DNA of 64,000 bases from Gordonia hydrophobica NBRC 16057 (GCF_001592365.1 NZ_BCWU01000016.1:21864-85863), one strand, 5' to 3'. Positions 21,567 through 34,136 are shown, counted from the stretch's first letter. The notes: a model not told the origin generated them from the sequence alone. Numbers and translations are program-made.

Positions 21567-24500
21567 ATGACCCAGTCCGACTCGGTCCAGGGACCGGCTG
21601 CCCAAGCACTTCTCGACATCGGCAAATTCTTCACCAAGTGGGACGAGACCAGCGACAGCCGCGCGGTGTTCCGCGAAGGCGGCCGTGCCGGCGACGTCTT
21701 CTATCGCGACCGGTGGAGCCACGACAAGATCGTCCGCTCCACACACGGCGTCAACTGCACCGGGTCGTGCTCGTGGAAGGTGTACGTCAAGGACGGCATC
21801 ATCACGTGGGAGACGCAGCAGACCGACTACCCGAGCGTCGGCCCCGACCGGCCGGAGTATGAGCCCCGCGGCTGTCCCCGCGGGGCCGCTTTCTCCTGGT
21901 ACACCTACTCCCCCACGCGCGTACGCCATCCGTACGCGCGTGGCGTGCTTCTGGAGATGTATCGCGAGGCCAAGAACCGCCTCGGAGATCCCGTCCTGGC
22001 GTGGGCCGACGTCGTCGGCGATCCCCTGCGCCGCCGCTCGTACCAGCAGGCGCGCGGCAAGGGCGGTCTGGTCCGCGTCACGTGGGAGGAGGCCACCGAG
22101 ATGGCGGCCGCCGCCCACGTGCACACCATCAAGACCTACGGTCCCGACCGGTGCGCGGGCTTCTCGCCGATCCCCGCGATGTCGATCGTCAGCCACTGCG
22201 TCGGCACCCGCTTCATCCAGCTCATCGGCGGCGTCATGACGTCGTTCTACGACTGGTACGCCGACCTCCCCGTCGCCAGCCCGCAGGTCTTCGGCGACCA
22301 GACCGACGTTCCCGAGTCCGGCGACTGGTGGGATGCGTCGTATCTGATGATGTGGGGCTCCAACGTCCCCGTCACGCGCACCCCGGACGCCCACTGGATG
22401 GCCGAGGTCCGGTACCGCGGCACCAAGGTCGTGTCCGTCTCCCCCGACTACGCCGACAACACCAAGTTCGCCGACGAGTGGCTGCCCGCACAGGCCGGTA
22501 CCGACGCCGCTCTCGCGATGGCGATGGGTCACGTGATCCTCAAGGAGTTCTACGTCGACCGACAGAACGCCGACGGCACATCGGGCACCCCGTTCTTCAC
22601 TGACTTCACCCGCAAGTACACCGACCTCCCGTTCCTCATCCACCTCGACGAGCGCGACGGCACACTGGTGCCCGGCAAGTTCGTCACCTCCGACGAGCTC
22701 GGCGGCGCCACCGACGACGACCACTGGAAGACGGTCCTCGTCGACGACGAGACCGGGCGGCCGCACGTCCCGAACGGGACGCTCGGCGACCGCTACTCGG
22801 AGTCCGGCGAGGGCAGGTGGAACCTCGACCTGCAGGGGGTGACCCCGCGGCTGACTCTGCTCGACGAGCCCGACGTCGAGAACGTGGAGATCTCGTTCCC
22901 GTTGTTCGACGCCCCCGACGGCAGCGGCACGGTGGTGACCCGCGGCGTCCCCGCCCGACGGTTCAACGGTGGTCTGGTCACCACCGTCTACGACGCGCTC
23001 CTCGCGCAGTACGGCGTCGGCCGCGACGGCTTGCCCGGACAGTGGCCCACCGGCTACGACGACCCCACCAGTCCGTACACGCCCGCATGGCAGGCCGAGA
23101 TCACCAGCGTCCCCGCCGAGGCCGCGATCCGCGTCGCCCGCGAGTTCGCCACCAACGCCGAGGAGTCCGGCGGCCGCTCCATGATCATCATGGGCGCAGG
23201 CATCTGCCAGTGGTTCCACGGCGACGCCACCTACCGCGCCATCCTCGCGATGCTGATCCTCACCGGCAGCATGGGTCGCAACGGCGGCGGGTGGGCGCAC
23301 TACGTCGGTCAAGAGAAGTGCCGCCCGATCACCGGCTGGATCTCGCTGGCCAATGCGCTCGACTGGAGCAGGCCGCCACGCACCACGCCGGGGACGTCGT
23401 ACTGGTACATGCACACCGATCAGTGGCGCAACGACGGCTATTCCACGTCGGCGCTCACCTCGCCGCTCTCGTCGGGAACGCTGGACGGGATGCACACCGC
23501 CGACGCGATCGCGCAGTCGGCGCGGCTCGGCTGGATGCCCTTCTATCCGCAGTTCTCTGCCAATCCCCTCGACGTGGCCGACGCCGCCCGCGCGGCCGTC
23601 GACGCCGGCGATGCGGCGAACCCGGCCGCGTATGTCGCGGACCGGCTGGTGGACGGCGGGCTCACTCCCGCGATCTCCGACATCGACGCCCCCGAGAACT
23701 GGCCTCGCACCCTGGTGCTGTGGCGGTCGAACCTGCTCGGCTCGTCGGCCAAGGGCAATGAGTACTTCCTGCGGCATCTGCTCGGCACCCATCACAACGT
23801 CCTCGGTCAGGAGAACCCGGAGGCGCCGCGGCCGAAGGAGGTGCGCTGGCACGACCAGGCGCCGGAGGGCAAACTCGACCTCCTGCTCTCGGCCGACTTC
23901 CGGATGACCTCGACCACGCTGCTGAGCGACATCGTCCTGCCGGCCGCCACCTGGTACGAGAAGCACGACCTCAGCTCCACCGACATGCACCCGTTCGTGC
24001 ACGCCTTCAGCCCGGCGATCGATCCGCCGTGGGAGGCCAAGAGCGACTTCGATCTGTTCCATCGGCTCGCACAGGAACTGTCCCGGCAGGCGAAGACCCA
24101 CCTGGGCACCCGCCACGACCTCGTCGCCACCGCCCTCCAGCACGACACCCCCGGCGAGACGGCACAGCCGCACGGGAAGGTGGTCGACTGGCGCGAGACC
24201 GGGAATCCCGCGAAGCCGGGGGTCAACACCCCGGTCTTCGCCGTGGTCGAACGCGATTATACGGCCATCGCCGACAAGCTCGCGACCGTCGGCCCGCTGG
24301 CCGACGAGCTCGGTTTCACCGTCAAGCACGTCACCTTCGACGTCGGCTCGCAGATGGGGAAGCTGGCGGCGTCGAACGGGGTGATGCCGCCGGGCCACGC
24401 CGGTGAGGGGCGGCCGGCGATCGACACCGACGCCAAGCTCGCCGAAGCCATCCTGCTGTTCTCCGGCACCACCAACGGCGAACTGGCCGTCGACGGCTTC

Positions 24501-25288
24501 ACCAAACTGGAGCGTCGCGTCGGCAAGAAGCTCGCGGACCTCGCCGAGGGGTCGGAGGAGAAGCGGATCACCTTCGCCGACACGCAGGCCGCGCCGGTCC
24601 CGGTGATCACCTCGCCGGAGTGGTCCGGTTCGGAGACCGGCGGTCGTCGGTACGCACCGTTCACGGTCAACATCGAGCGTGACAAACCGTTCCACACGCT
24701 CACCGGGCGACTGCACTTCTATCTCGATCACGACTGGATGCTCGACATCGGGGAGGCGATGCCGATCTACCGGCCGCCGCTCGACATGCACCGGCTGTTC
24801 GGCGAACCGAAGCTGGGGCCGGACGGCAGCAAGGAGATCACCGTCCGCTTCCTGACGCCGCACAACAAGTGGTCCATCCACTCCGAGTACCAGGACAACC
24901 TGTTCATGCTGTCGCTCTCCCGCGGCGGTCCGACGGCCTGGTTGTCCGCGCAGGACGCGGCGTCGATCGACGTCCGCGACAACGACTGGATCGAGTGCGT
25001 CAACGCCAACGGCGTGTATGTGGCGCGCGCCGTCGTCAGCCACCGCATGCCCGAGGGCGTCTGCTACGTGCACCACGCGCAGGAACGCACCATCGACGTC
25101 CCGAAGTCGGAGGCCACCGGACGACGCGGGGGCATCCACAACTCCGCGACCCGGCTGCTGGTGAAGCCGTCGCACCTGATCGGCGGCTACGCGCAGCTGT
25201 CGTACGCGTTCAACTATCTCGGTCCGACGGGCAATCAGCGCGACATCGTCTCGACCATCCGGAAGCGCAGCCAGGAGGTGACGTACTG

Positions 25289-25289
<1 letters not shown>
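21567..25289 (+). CDS. narG: Respiratory nitrate reductase alpha subunit
   Basis: Catalytic subunit (1240 residues) of membrane-bound NarGHI, which reduces nitrate to nitrite at a bis-molybdopterin-guanine-dinucleotide molybdenum centre on the cytoplasmic side. Near residue 65 the sequence HGVNCTGSCSW gives the His/Cys ligands of the N-terminal FeS cluster (with the later RGCPRG); SFYDWYADLP near residue 225 contains the Asp that binds molybdenum in NarG. Length matches the family. ATG 21567 (MTQSDSVQGP) is chosen over in-frame upstream codons because of the GAGGG just before it and family starts. It overlaps narH by one base (TGATG). First gene of a six-gene operon. Confidence 0.96.
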
Positions 25290-26946
<1,657 letters not shown>

Positions 26947-26950
<4 letters not shown>

Positions 26951-27708
26951 GGCTGCTGTCGCGCCGTCGTTCCCCGGCCCGCGTCGACTGGCGGGTGACG
27001 CATCAGGTGGCCGCCTGGTGCCTCGGTTATCCCGACGAGAACCTGTTCGGTCGGCTCGACCTGATGCGCGCCGCGCTCGCCGAACAGGAGGCGACCGAGG
27101 CGAGCGATCCGCTGCATCGCTTCCTGACGCACGCCGAGACCGGCGATCGCGCGGCGTTGGCGCAGCACTACACCGACGTCTTCGACCTCTCCCGCAAACG
27201 GACCCTGTACCTGTCGTACTGGTCGTCGGGCGACACCCGGCAGCGCGGCGCCGTCCTCGCCGAGTTCAAACAGCTCTACCGGGACAGTGGATTCGTCGTG
27301 GACCTGCACGGCGAACTCCCCGACCATCTGCCGATCGTCCTCGAGTTCACCGCGCTGGCCGACCCCGAGCGCGGCGCCTCGGTCCTCGCCGACCACCGCG
27401 CCGCACTCGAACTGATCCGATTCGCTCTGCTCGACGCGGCGTCGCCCTACGCCGACGTGCTGGCCGCGGTCTGCGCGACGCTGCCCGGCGATTCGCCGCC
27501 GGACCGCGCGGCGGCCATCGCGATGGGACCGCGGCGGCCGGCCGTGGAAGCGGTGGGGCTCGAGCCCTACGGCTCGTGGGCGCCCACGGTCGACGCCGAC
27601 GGCTCCCCGGCCCCGCGGCTGCTCCCCCTCTTCACCGACACCGAATCCACCGACTCAGAACTCTTCACCGACCCAGGGCTCTTCAACGACTCAGAAAAGG
27701 CATTCTGA
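26947..27708 (+). CDS. narJ: Nitrate reductase assembly chaperone NarJ
   Basis: Cytoplasmic chaperone (253 residues) that holds apo-NarGH while the molybdenum cofactor and FeS clusters are inserted and before docking to NarI. It has the NarJ/TorD all-helical pattern including YTDVFDLSRKRTLYLSYWSSGDTRQRG near residue 75 and LPDHLPIVLEFTALAD near 120. The start overlaps narH (ATGA) and the end overlaps narI (TGATG). A short Asp/Ser/Thr-rich C-terminal tail (TESTDSELFTDPGLFNDSE) extends past the conserved region. Confidence 0.94.
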
Positions 27709-28454
27709 TGGGCATCTTCCTGTGGGGCGTGCTGCCGTACATCACGCTGCTCTGCGTGATCGGCGGGACCGTCTGGCGCTACCGCTACGACAAGTTCGGC
27801 TGGACCACGCGCTCGTCCGAACTCTACGAATCACGGCTGCTGCGCATCGGCAGCCCCCTGTTCCACTACGGCATCCTGGCCGTCATCGCCGGCCACGCGA
27901 TGGGGCTGATCATCCCGGAGTCGTGGACGTCGGCGATCGGCATCACCGAGACCATGTATCACTGGGTCGCGGCGGTCGGCGGCATCATCGCCGCGATCGC
28001 CGCCGTCGTCGGTGTCGCGATCCTCATCTACCGCAGGCGCACCGTCGGACCGGTGTTCGTCGCCACCACCCGCAACGACAAACTGATGTACGCGGTCCTC
28101 GTGGCCGCACTCGTCGCGGGCACCTACATCACCATCGTCGGCATGATCGATCCGCACGGCGAGGGCGTCGACTACCGCACCACCGTCTCGCCCTGGTTCC
28201 GATCAGTGTTCGCCTTCCAACCCGACGTCAGCGCGATGGAAGCCGCGCCGCTGCGCTTCCACATCCACGTGGTGATCGGCATGCTGATGTTCATCCTGGT
28301 GCCGTTCACTCGGCTGGTGCACATCTTCACCGCACCACTGCACTACCTGTTCCGCCCGTACATCGTCTACCGCCGCAAGGACGCGCGGCCCGCTCCGGGC
28401 AATGCGCCGAGCCGTCGCGGCTGGGATCCCGTCGGCGTGAAGGACCGTGACTGA
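27708..28454 (+). CDS. narI: Respiratory nitrate reductase gamma subunit
   Basis: Membrane cytochrome b subunit (248 residues) that oxidises menaquinol and passes electrons to NarH. Five hydrophobic helices are visible, starting MGIFLWGVLPYITLLCVIGG; paired haem-ligand histidines fit H in PLFHYGILAVIAGHAMG (~residues 53-66) and in LRFHIHVVIGMLMF (~190). ATG 27708 overlaps the narJ stop. The end overlaps narK as TGATG, continuing the chain of coupled genes. Confidence 0.95.
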   Translation: MGIFLWGVLPYITLLCVIGGTVWRYRYDKFGWTTRSSELYESRLLRIGSPLFHYGILAVIAGHAMGLIIPESWTSAIGITETMYHWVAAVGGIIAAIAAVVGVAILIYRRRTVGPVFVATTRNDKLMYAVLVAALVAGTYITIVGMIDPHGEGVDYRTTVSPWFRSVFAFQPDVSAMEAAPLRFHIHVVIGMLMFILVPFTRLVHIFTAPLHYLFRPYIVYRRKDARPAPGNAPSRRGWDPVGVKDRD

Positions 28455-29704
28455 TGACCACTCCCGACCAGGCCGCTCCCGCCGGGATCGACAGAGCCGC
28501 CCAGACCCGCAACCTGATCCTCGCGACCGCCGCGTTCACCATCTCGTTCTGGGCGTGGAACCTGATCGCACCGCTCGCCAAGTTCTACGCGGACTCCGAC
28601 CAGATGGCGCTGGGCGCCACGCAGAGGTCGGTCCTCATCGCCGTGCCGATCCTCGTCGGTTCGCTCGGCCGCATCGTCGTCGGCGTGCTCACGCCCCGGT
28701 TCGGCGGCCGGATCATGTTCACCGTACTGCTCCTGATCTCGGCCCCGTTCGTGGTGCTCGTCGCCGTCGCGGGCAGCCTGAAGTCGTACCCGATGATGAT
28801 CGTGATCGGCTTCTTCCTCGGCATCGCGGGCACCAGTTTCGCGGCGGGCATTCCCTTCCTGAACAGCTGGTACGAGGCGAGTCGTCGCGGTTTCGCGACC
28901 GGTGTGTTCGGTGCGGGCATGGGCGGCACCGCCCTCTCTGCGTTCTTCACTCCGCGCTTCCAGGAGTGGTTCGGCTACGTCACCACCCACCTGATCATCG
29001 CCGTAGCACTGGTCGTGATGGCCGCGGTCTGTTGGAGCATGATGCGCGACGCCCCCGCCTGGACCCCGAACACCGAACCCGCCGTGCCGAAGCTGCTCAG
29101 CGCGCTCAAACTGCCGATCACCTGGCAGATGTCGTTCCTATACGCCGCGGCGTTCGGCGGGTTCGTCGCCTTCTCCACCTACCTGCCGACGTATCTCAAC
29201 GACGTCTACGCGATCGCTGATCTGACATCGGCGGGCGCCCGCACCGCGGGCTTCGCGATCGCCGCCGTCATCGCCCGCCCGCTCGGCGGTGCGCTGTCGG
29301 ACAAGTTCGGCCCGCGGGTCATCACGGCGATCTCGTGCGGCGGCGCCGCACTCCTCGCGGTCTGGATGATCACCAAACCGTCGATGGGCAGCGGCCTGGC
29401 CGCGACCGACTTCATCCTGATGGCCGTCATGATGGGCATGGGATCGGGTTCGGTGTTCGCGTGGGTCGCCGTCGCCTCACCGCCGGCACGGGTCGGGGCG
29501 GTGACCGGCCTGGTCGGCGCCGCGGGCGGCCTCGGCGGCTTCTTCCCGCCGCTGGTGATGGGCGCCACCTACAACGCCGCGGAGCACTCGTACACCATCG
29601 GCCTGGCGCTGCTGGTGGCGTTCGCCGCCGTCGCCTGCCTGTTCACGCTGTTCGGCATCCCCCGCAGCGCCGACGAGGACGATCGAGAAGGAGTGCGTTC
29701 ATGA
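28454..29704 (+). CDS. narK: Nitrate/nitrite transporter (MFS, NarK family)
   Basis: 416-residue major-facilitator protein with about twelve membrane helices that would import nitrate or exchange it for nitrite. The NarK family's Gly-rich signature segments are present: FLGIAGTSFAAGIPFLNSWYE near residue 120 and GLVGAAGGLGGFFPPL near 350, plus NLIAPLAKFY in helix 1. It directly follows narI with overlapping stop/start and is followed by a coupled cupin gene, so its expression is tied to the reductase. Confidence 0.93.
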   Translation: MTTPDQAAPAGIDRAAQTRNLILATAAFTISFWAWNLIAPLAKFYADSDQMALGATQRSVLIAVPILVGSLGRIVVGVLTPRFGGRIMFTVLLLISAPFVVLVAVAGSLKSYPMMIVIGFFLGIAGTSFAAGIPFLNSWYEASRRGFATGVFGAGMGGTALSAFFTPRFQEWFGYVTTHLIIAVALVVMAAVCWSMMRDAPAWTPNTEPAVPKLLSALKLPITWQMSFLYAAAFGGFVAFSTYLPTYLNDVYAIADLTSAGARTAGFAIAAVIARPLGGALSDKFGPRVITAISCGGAALLAVWMITKPSMGSGLAATDFILMAVMMGMGSGSVFAWVAVASPPARVGAVTGLVGAAGGLGGFFPPLVMGATYNAAEHSYTIGLALLVAFAAVACLFTLFGIPRSADEDDREGVRS

Positions 29705-30030
29705 CCGATGTCCAGTTGCCCGCACTGGTCGACGAGTTGCTCGCCGAAGCCCGCGCCGCCGGATCGGGCCGCGCGGCCCGCACCGTGCGCGGTCATACCG
29801 ATCACCGCCTGCGGCAGACCGTGATCGCGCTGTGCGGCGGTTCCGAACTGTCCGATCACGAGAGCCCCGGCGAGGCGACGCTCCAGGTACTCGCAGGAAC
29901 AGTCCGACTCACCGCGCCCGACGGCGACTGGTCCGGTGGCCCCGGGTCCCTCACCGACATTCCGCCGGTCCGGCACGGCCTCGTCGCCGACACCGACGCC
30001 GCCGTCCTGCTGACCGTCGCGCTGTCGTAG
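29701..30030 (+). CDS. Small cupin-domain protein
   Basis: 109-residue single-domain cupin: HESPGEATLQVLAGTVRLTAPDG (~60-85) gives the first cupin motif and IPPVRHGLVADTDAAVLLTV the second. ATG 29701 overlaps the narK stop (ATGA), so it is co-translated with the nitrate operon. Function unknown; the small metal-binding fold could sense or buffer something in nitrate metabolism, but that is inference. It converges on the LysR gene 17 bases away. Confidence 0.8.
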   Translation: MTDVQLPALVDELLAEARAAGSGRAARTVRGHTDHRLRQTVIALCGGSELSDHESPGEATLQVLAGTVRLTAPDGDWSGGPGSLTDIPPVRHGLVADTDAAVLLTVALS

Positions 30031-30047
30031 CGCAGCACCGCACCGAC

Positions 30048-30965
30048 CTAACTCGGTGCCTCCCGCTGCTGGTGTTCTTTGACGCGCTTGCGCACGAGCG
30101 CAGCCATCCCGCCGATGGTCTTGCGCGCGGTGAGCGCCGGTGTCAGTGCGACGAGGAAGACCGTGTTGATGGGTGCTTCGCGATCCTCGACGAGGCGGAC
30201 CAGACGGCCGTCGGCCACCTCCTTCGCCACCAGATAGCTCGGCAGCACCGACATCCCGAAGCCGTCCAGCACGGCCCGCTTCACCGCAAGGAGATCGGGC
30301 ACCACCAGGTCGGCGTCGAAGAGCGGTTCGGCGCCGAACACCGCGTTCCAGAACCGACGGATGATTGCCAGTTCGCGATTGAACGCAACCATCGGGACGG
30401 TCGAGAGCTGCGAGACCGACCCCTTCGGTATCGGCAGGTCGGGTGAGGCCACCAGCCAGAACTCCTCGTCCGCGATCGGCCACGCCGTCACGTCCGGGTT
30501 GCGCGGCCGAATGGTCGAGACCACGAGGTCGAGCTTGCCCGACCGCAGGTCCGTGAGAAGTTCGGTGGAGGCGTCGAATCTCAGTTGCAGTTTCGGCAGT
30601 CGGCCCGCATCTTGCGCCAGGGCAGGCAGGATCACCGGGATCATCAGTTCTCGTGGACCGCCGAAGCGAACCTCGCGCAACACGGTTGTCCGCTGCTGGT
30701 CGCTGATGAAGAACCGGTCGATGTGGTCGACTTGATCGGCGACGCTGACCGCCACCTCGTGCCCGTACGCCGTCGGCGTCACACCATTCACGTCGCGGGT
30801 GAACAGCGGACTGCCGAACCAGTTCTCCAGCGAGCCGATGTGATTGGTGATCGTCGGCTGCGACAACTCCAGGCTCCGCGCGGCGGCGCTGAACGAGCCG
30901 GCGCGGTACACCGTCACGAAGGTGCGCAGTTGGTCGAGGGACGGCCGTCTCCGTGGGGCGGTCAT
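30048..30965 (-). CDS. LysR-family transcriptional regulator
   Basis: 305-residue LysR-type regulator: N-terminal winged HTH (SLDQLRTFVTVYRAGSFSAA ... LSQPTITNHIGSLE, residues 9-50) and a C-terminal periplasmic-binding-protein-like effector domain (RFGGPRELMIPVILP onward). It lies between the nitrate operon (convergent) and the modABC operon (same strand, 150 bases after modC). It may regulate either; no effector can be read. ATG 30963-30965 begins MTAPRRRPSLDQ. Confidence 0.92.
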   Translation of the reverse strand: MTAPRRRPSLDQLRTFVTVYRAGSFSAAARSLELSQPTITNHIGSLENWFGSPLFTRDVNGVTPTAYGHEVAVSVADQVDHIDRFFISDQQRTTVLREVRFGGPRELMIPVILPALAQDAGRLPKLQLRFDASTELLTDLRSGKLDLVVSTIRPRNPDVTAWPIADEEFWLVASPDLPIPKGSVSQLSTVPMVAFNRELAIIRRFWNAVFGAEPLFDADLVVPDLLAVKRAVLDGFGMSVLPSYLVAKEVADGRLVRLVEDREAPINTVFLVALTPALTARKTIGGMAALVRKRVKEHQQREAPS

Positions 30966-31115
30966 CGGTGGACCCGCATGTCGTACTGTGCTCCGCTCTC
31001 GTCACCCCGACTTGTGCGCTCCAGCGCCTGCCCCCTGCGCCGCGTGTGTCTGACGGCTGGTCCATGATTATTCAACGAAACACTCATTACCGGCGAGTAG
31101 GACCAATGTGGCCAT

Positions 31116-32189
31116 TCACTCAGGCGGGTCGGCGGCGACGAGCACCGGGGACCGCGTCGACGCCGCGCGCGCCGCACGCACCCGCATCCCCACCGGGGTG
31201 AACCACGCCCGCTCTCCGGCCGCGGGAGGCGCGGTCCCCTCCGGAAGTTCGGCCACTAGCCCCGCTTCGCTCTCCACGCGGACGCGCCCGGAGTGCACCG
31301 ACAGCGCCCGCACCCGACTGCGAATCGCACCCGAGGTGGCGGACAGGGTCACATCCTGCGGCACCACGATCCCGAACGCGGCGTCGCCGGGCGCGATGTC
31401 GCCGTCGACGATCCCCAGCAGCACATCGTCGCCGACCACCAGCGCACCGCCATCCCACGTTCCGTGGACCACGCTGTACCCGGCGAGAGCCGCGGTGAAC
31501 GGATGCCGCGGCGACGCCGTCAGCGCGGCGGGCGTGGTCTGTTCGACGACGGTCCCGGCGTCGAGCACCAGGCAGCGGCTCGCCGCCTGCCACGCATCCG
31601 ACAGTTCGTGGGTCACCAGCACGCTCGTGGTCTCGGTCCGGGCGAGTTCGTCGGCCAGCATGCGTCGAATGGTCGGAGCGCTCTCGGCGTCGAGTGCGGC
31701 GAAGGGCTCGTCGAGCAGGAGCACATCGGGCTCCGCAGCCAGCGCGCGGGCGATCGCGACCCGCTGCTGCTGTCCGCCCGACAGCCGCGTCGGCCGCCAC
31801 CCGCCGACGTCGGGCAGCTCGATCCGCTCCAGCCAGGCATCCGCGATCGCTCGCGCCTCCCGCCTCGACCGTCCCTGCGAACGCGGGCCGAACGCCAGGT
31901 TCTCGCGCACGCTCAGATGGGGAAACAGTCGTGGCTTCTGCTCCAGCAGCGCGATCCGTCGATGCTCGGGCGGCACATGTGTGGCACCGTCGTCGACGAT
32001 GCGGTCATCGATCCGGATCTCGCCGGTCATGGTCACCAGTCCGGCGAGCGCACCGAGGATCGTCGACTTGCCCGCGCCGTTGGGCCCCAGAATCGCGAGG
32101 CAGTCGCCTGCCGGGACGTCGAACTGCGCCGACAGCACGAAGCTCGGCCGATCGACGGTGATCTGCGCCCGCAACGTCCGCCCGGTCAT
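31116..32189 (-). CDS. modC: Molybdate ABC transporter ATP-binding protein
   Basis: 357-residue ATPase of the molybdate importer. Walker A GPNGAGKST near residue 34, signature LSGGQQQRVAIARAL near 128, Walker B DVLLLDEPFAALD near 150, switch His in LVTHELSDA. The C-terminal ~120 residues form a molybdate-binding (Mop/TOBE-like) domain, usual for ModC. ATG 32189 overlaps the modB stop (ATGA). Last gene of the regulator-modA-modB-modC operon. Confidence 0.93.
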   Translation of the reverse strand: MTGRTLRAQITVDRPSFVLSAQFDVPAGDCLAILGPNGAGKSTILGALAGLVTMTGEIRIDDRIVDDGATHVPPEHRRIALLEQKPRLFPHLSVRENLAFGPRSQGRSRREARAIADAWLERIELPDVGGWRPTRLSGGQQQRVAIARALAAEPDVLLLDEPFAALDAESAPTIRRMLADELARTETTSVLVTHELSDAWQAASRCLVLDAGTVVEQTTPAALTASPRHPFTAALAGYSVVHGTWDGGALVVGDDVLLGIVDGDIAPGDAAFGIVVPQDVTLSATSGAIRSRVRALSVHSGRVRVESEAGLVAELPEGTAPPAAGERAWFTPVGMRVRAARAASTRSPVLVAADPPE

Positions 32190-32974
32190 CGGATCGCGTC
32201 CGGTCGCCACGACCTCAGCCCCAGCACGATCACCGCGGTGCTCACCAACAGGAGCAACGACAGCGCGACGGCCGAATCCTGCGTCACGCCGACCCCGTTG
32301 AAGGCGGTGTAGATCGCCAGCGGCATGGTTCGGGTGACGCCCGGCGAGTTGCCTGCGAACAGGGCGGTGGCGCCGAACTCGCCGAGCGCACGGGCGAACG
32401 CGAGGGCCGCGCCGGCCGCCAGACCGGGCAGCACCAGCGGCAGGGTGATCCGCCCCAGCACCCGCCACCGCCCGGCGCCCAGCGTCGCCGCGATCTGCTC
32501 ATAGCCGCCGTCGGCCGTCCGCAGCGCACCCTCGAGCGTGATCACGTAGAAGGGCATCGCGACGAACGACTGCGCCACGACCACCGCGGCGGTCGTGTAC
32601 GGGAGGCTGTATCCGGTCGCCTCGAACAACGGTTTCCCGACCAGTCCCGACCGCCCCAGCAGGGCCAACAGGGCCAAGCCGCCGACCATCGGCGGCAGCA
32701 CCAGGGGAATCAACACCACCGCGCGCAACACCGATGCCCGCCGTCGGGGTGAGCGCGCGATCATCACCGCCAGCGGCGTACCGAGCGCGACGCAGACAGC
32801 TGTTGCACACGCGGCCGTCACCAGCGACAGGCCCAACGCCGTCATCGACGCGGAGGAGAACAAGTCCTCGCCGAGCGTGCTCCACCGCACCCTCGAGACC
32901 AGCCCGATGATCGGCGCGACGAGCAGCGCCAGCGCGATCAGGGCGGGAACGTAGAGGGGTTTGGGAATGGTCAC
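32186..32974 (-). CDS. modB: Molybdate ABC transporter permease
   Basis: 262-residue inner-membrane permease with about five to six helices and the cytoplasmic EAA loop (EQIAATLGAGRWRVLGRITLPLVLPGL, ~170-195) that contacts ModC. It begins VTIPKPLYVPALIALALL at GTG 32974, which overlaps the modA stop as GTGA; longer upstream readings run through modA and are not real. Confidence 0.93.
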   Translation of the reverse strand: MTIPKPLYVPALIALALLVAPIIGLVSRVRWSTLGEDLFSSASMTALGLSLVTAACATAVCVALGTPLAVMIARSPRRRASVLRAVVLIPLVLPPMVGGLALLALLGRSGLVGKPLFEATGYSLPYTTAAVVVAQSFVAMPFYVITLEGALRTADGGYEQIAATLGAGRWRVLGRITLPLVLPGLAAGAALAFARALGEFGATALFAGNSPGVTRTMPLAIYTAFNGVGVTQDSAVALSLLLLVSTAVIVLGLRSWRPDAIR

Positions 32975-33732
32975 GGCACGTTGAAACCGTACTGTTCCAG
33001 GACCTTTCGTCCAGTCTCGGAGAGGACGAAGTCGACGAACGCCTGCGCGGCGGCAGCCGACGGCGCGTTGTTGGTCACGGCGATCGGGTACCGGTTGACC
33101 ACCGCGTCGGCACCGTCCGGAGTGATGCCCGTCAGAGCGTCTCCGGCCGCGGCGACGTCGGTCTTGTAGACCAGCCCGGCGTCGGCCTCGCCCTGCTTCA
33201 CGCGGGTGACGACCGAGGTCACGTTGGTCTCCTCGCTGACCGGCGTGACCGTCACCTTCGCATTGCCGAGCAGGGTCTGTGACGCCTTGCCGCAGGGCAC
33301 CGCGGGCGCGCACAACACCGTGCTCACGCCGGGCTTGGCGAGATCGGCGAGGGTGGTGATGTTCTTGGGATTGCCCGGGGCGACAGCGATCTGCAGGGTG
33401 TTGGTCGCGAAGATCGTGCCCGCGTCGGTGATGCCCTTCTCGGTGACCGGCGTCAGACTCGACTCGTTGGCGAAGGCGACCACATCCACGTCGGCGCCTT
33501 CGACGATCTGGGTGGCGAGGGCCTGCGAGCCGTCGTAGACGATCGGTGCCACCGAGTACTGGGTGTTGGCCGTGTGGAACTGTTCGGCGAGGTCGTCGAA
33601 GACACCCTGCAGTGACGCTGCCGCGAAGATCGTGATCGCGCCGCCGTCTGCCTGGCTGTCGTCGCTGGTTCCGCCGCACCCCGCCAGCACCAGCGCCAAG
33701 GCAGAGAGGAGGGCGAGCAGTTTCTTGGTCAT
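32971..33732 (-). CDS. modA: Molybdate-binding lipoprotein
   Basis: 253-residue substrate-binding protein of the molybdate importer. It starts MTKKLLALLSALALVLAGCG, a lipoprotein signal with lipobox LAGC, so it is anchored outside the membrane. ModA features follow: ITIFAAASLQGVFDDLAEQF (~32-50) and IVYDGSQALATQI, with the Ser residues that hold the oxyanion. ATG 33732 overlaps the upstream regulator stop (ATGA). Confidence 0.94.
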   Translation of the reverse strand: MTKKLLALLSALALVLAGCGGTSDDSQADGGAITIFAAASLQGVFDDLAEQFHTANTQYSVAPIVYDGSQALATQIVEGADVDVVAFANESSLTPVTEKGITDAGTIFATNTLQIAVAPGNPKNITTLADLAKPGVSTVLCAPAVPCGKASQTLLGNAKVTVTPVSEETNVTSVVTRVKQGEADAGLVYKTDVAAAGDALTGITPDGADAVVNRYPIAVTNNAPSAAAAQAFVDFVLSETGRKVLEQYGFNVP

Positions 33733-34136
33733 GCACGAGCTCCTGTCTGCGTTTCGACGACCACGGTCGTCGCCTTCACGGTGGCGGTGGCGAGCGATCC
33801 GATCTCCAGTCCCAGCTCGCGCACGGCCTCGGTGGACATCAGCGACACCACCCGATGCGGTCCGCACCGCATCTCCACCTGGCTCATCACCGGATCGGAC
33901 TGCACGTGGGTGACGATGCCGACGAACCGGTTGCGGGCACTGGTCGCGCGGTCGATCGGGTCGTGCTGCGCGGTCTCCTCGGCGGTCAGAAACGCGGCGA
34001 GATCGGCGCCGTCGATCACCGCGCGTCCACTGTCGTCGGTCTGGGACGGGAGGCGCCCCTGATCGGTCCACCGGCGCAGCGTGTCGTCACTGACGCCGAG
34101 GAGCTCGGCAGCTTCGCGAATCCGAAATGCGGTCAC
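33729..34136 (-). CDS. HTH/TOBE molybdenum-responsive regulator-like protein
   Basis: 135-residue protein with a MerR/excisionase-type HTH at the N-terminus (FRIREAAELLGVSDDTLRRW, residues 3-22) and a C-terminal TOBE/Mop-like molybdate-binding region (ARNRFVGIVTHVQSDPVMSQVEM ... VKATTVVVE). This combination at the head of modABC is typical of actinobacterial Mo-responsive regulators, replacing E. coli-type ModE. GTG 34136 is chosen; a TTG at 34157 is possible. Coupled to modA by ATGA overlap, so it probably autoregulates the operon. Confidence 0.8.
   Translation of the reverse strand: MTAFRIREAAELLGVSDDTLRRWTDQGRLPSQTDDSGRAVIDGADLAAFLTAEETAQHDPIDRATSARNRFVGIVTHVQSDPVMSQVEMRCGPHRVVSLMSTEAVRELGLEIGSLATATVKATTVVVETQTGARA

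Noticed and set aside
21540..25175. Very long open frame on the strand opposite narG
   Set aside because: It mirrors the narG codon pattern (high third-position GC keeps the antisense frame open), has Asp/Arg/Val-rich low-complexity sequence, no recognisable domain and no promoter. Similar antisense frames over the NRPS, ribosomal and kinase genes were dismissed for the same reason.
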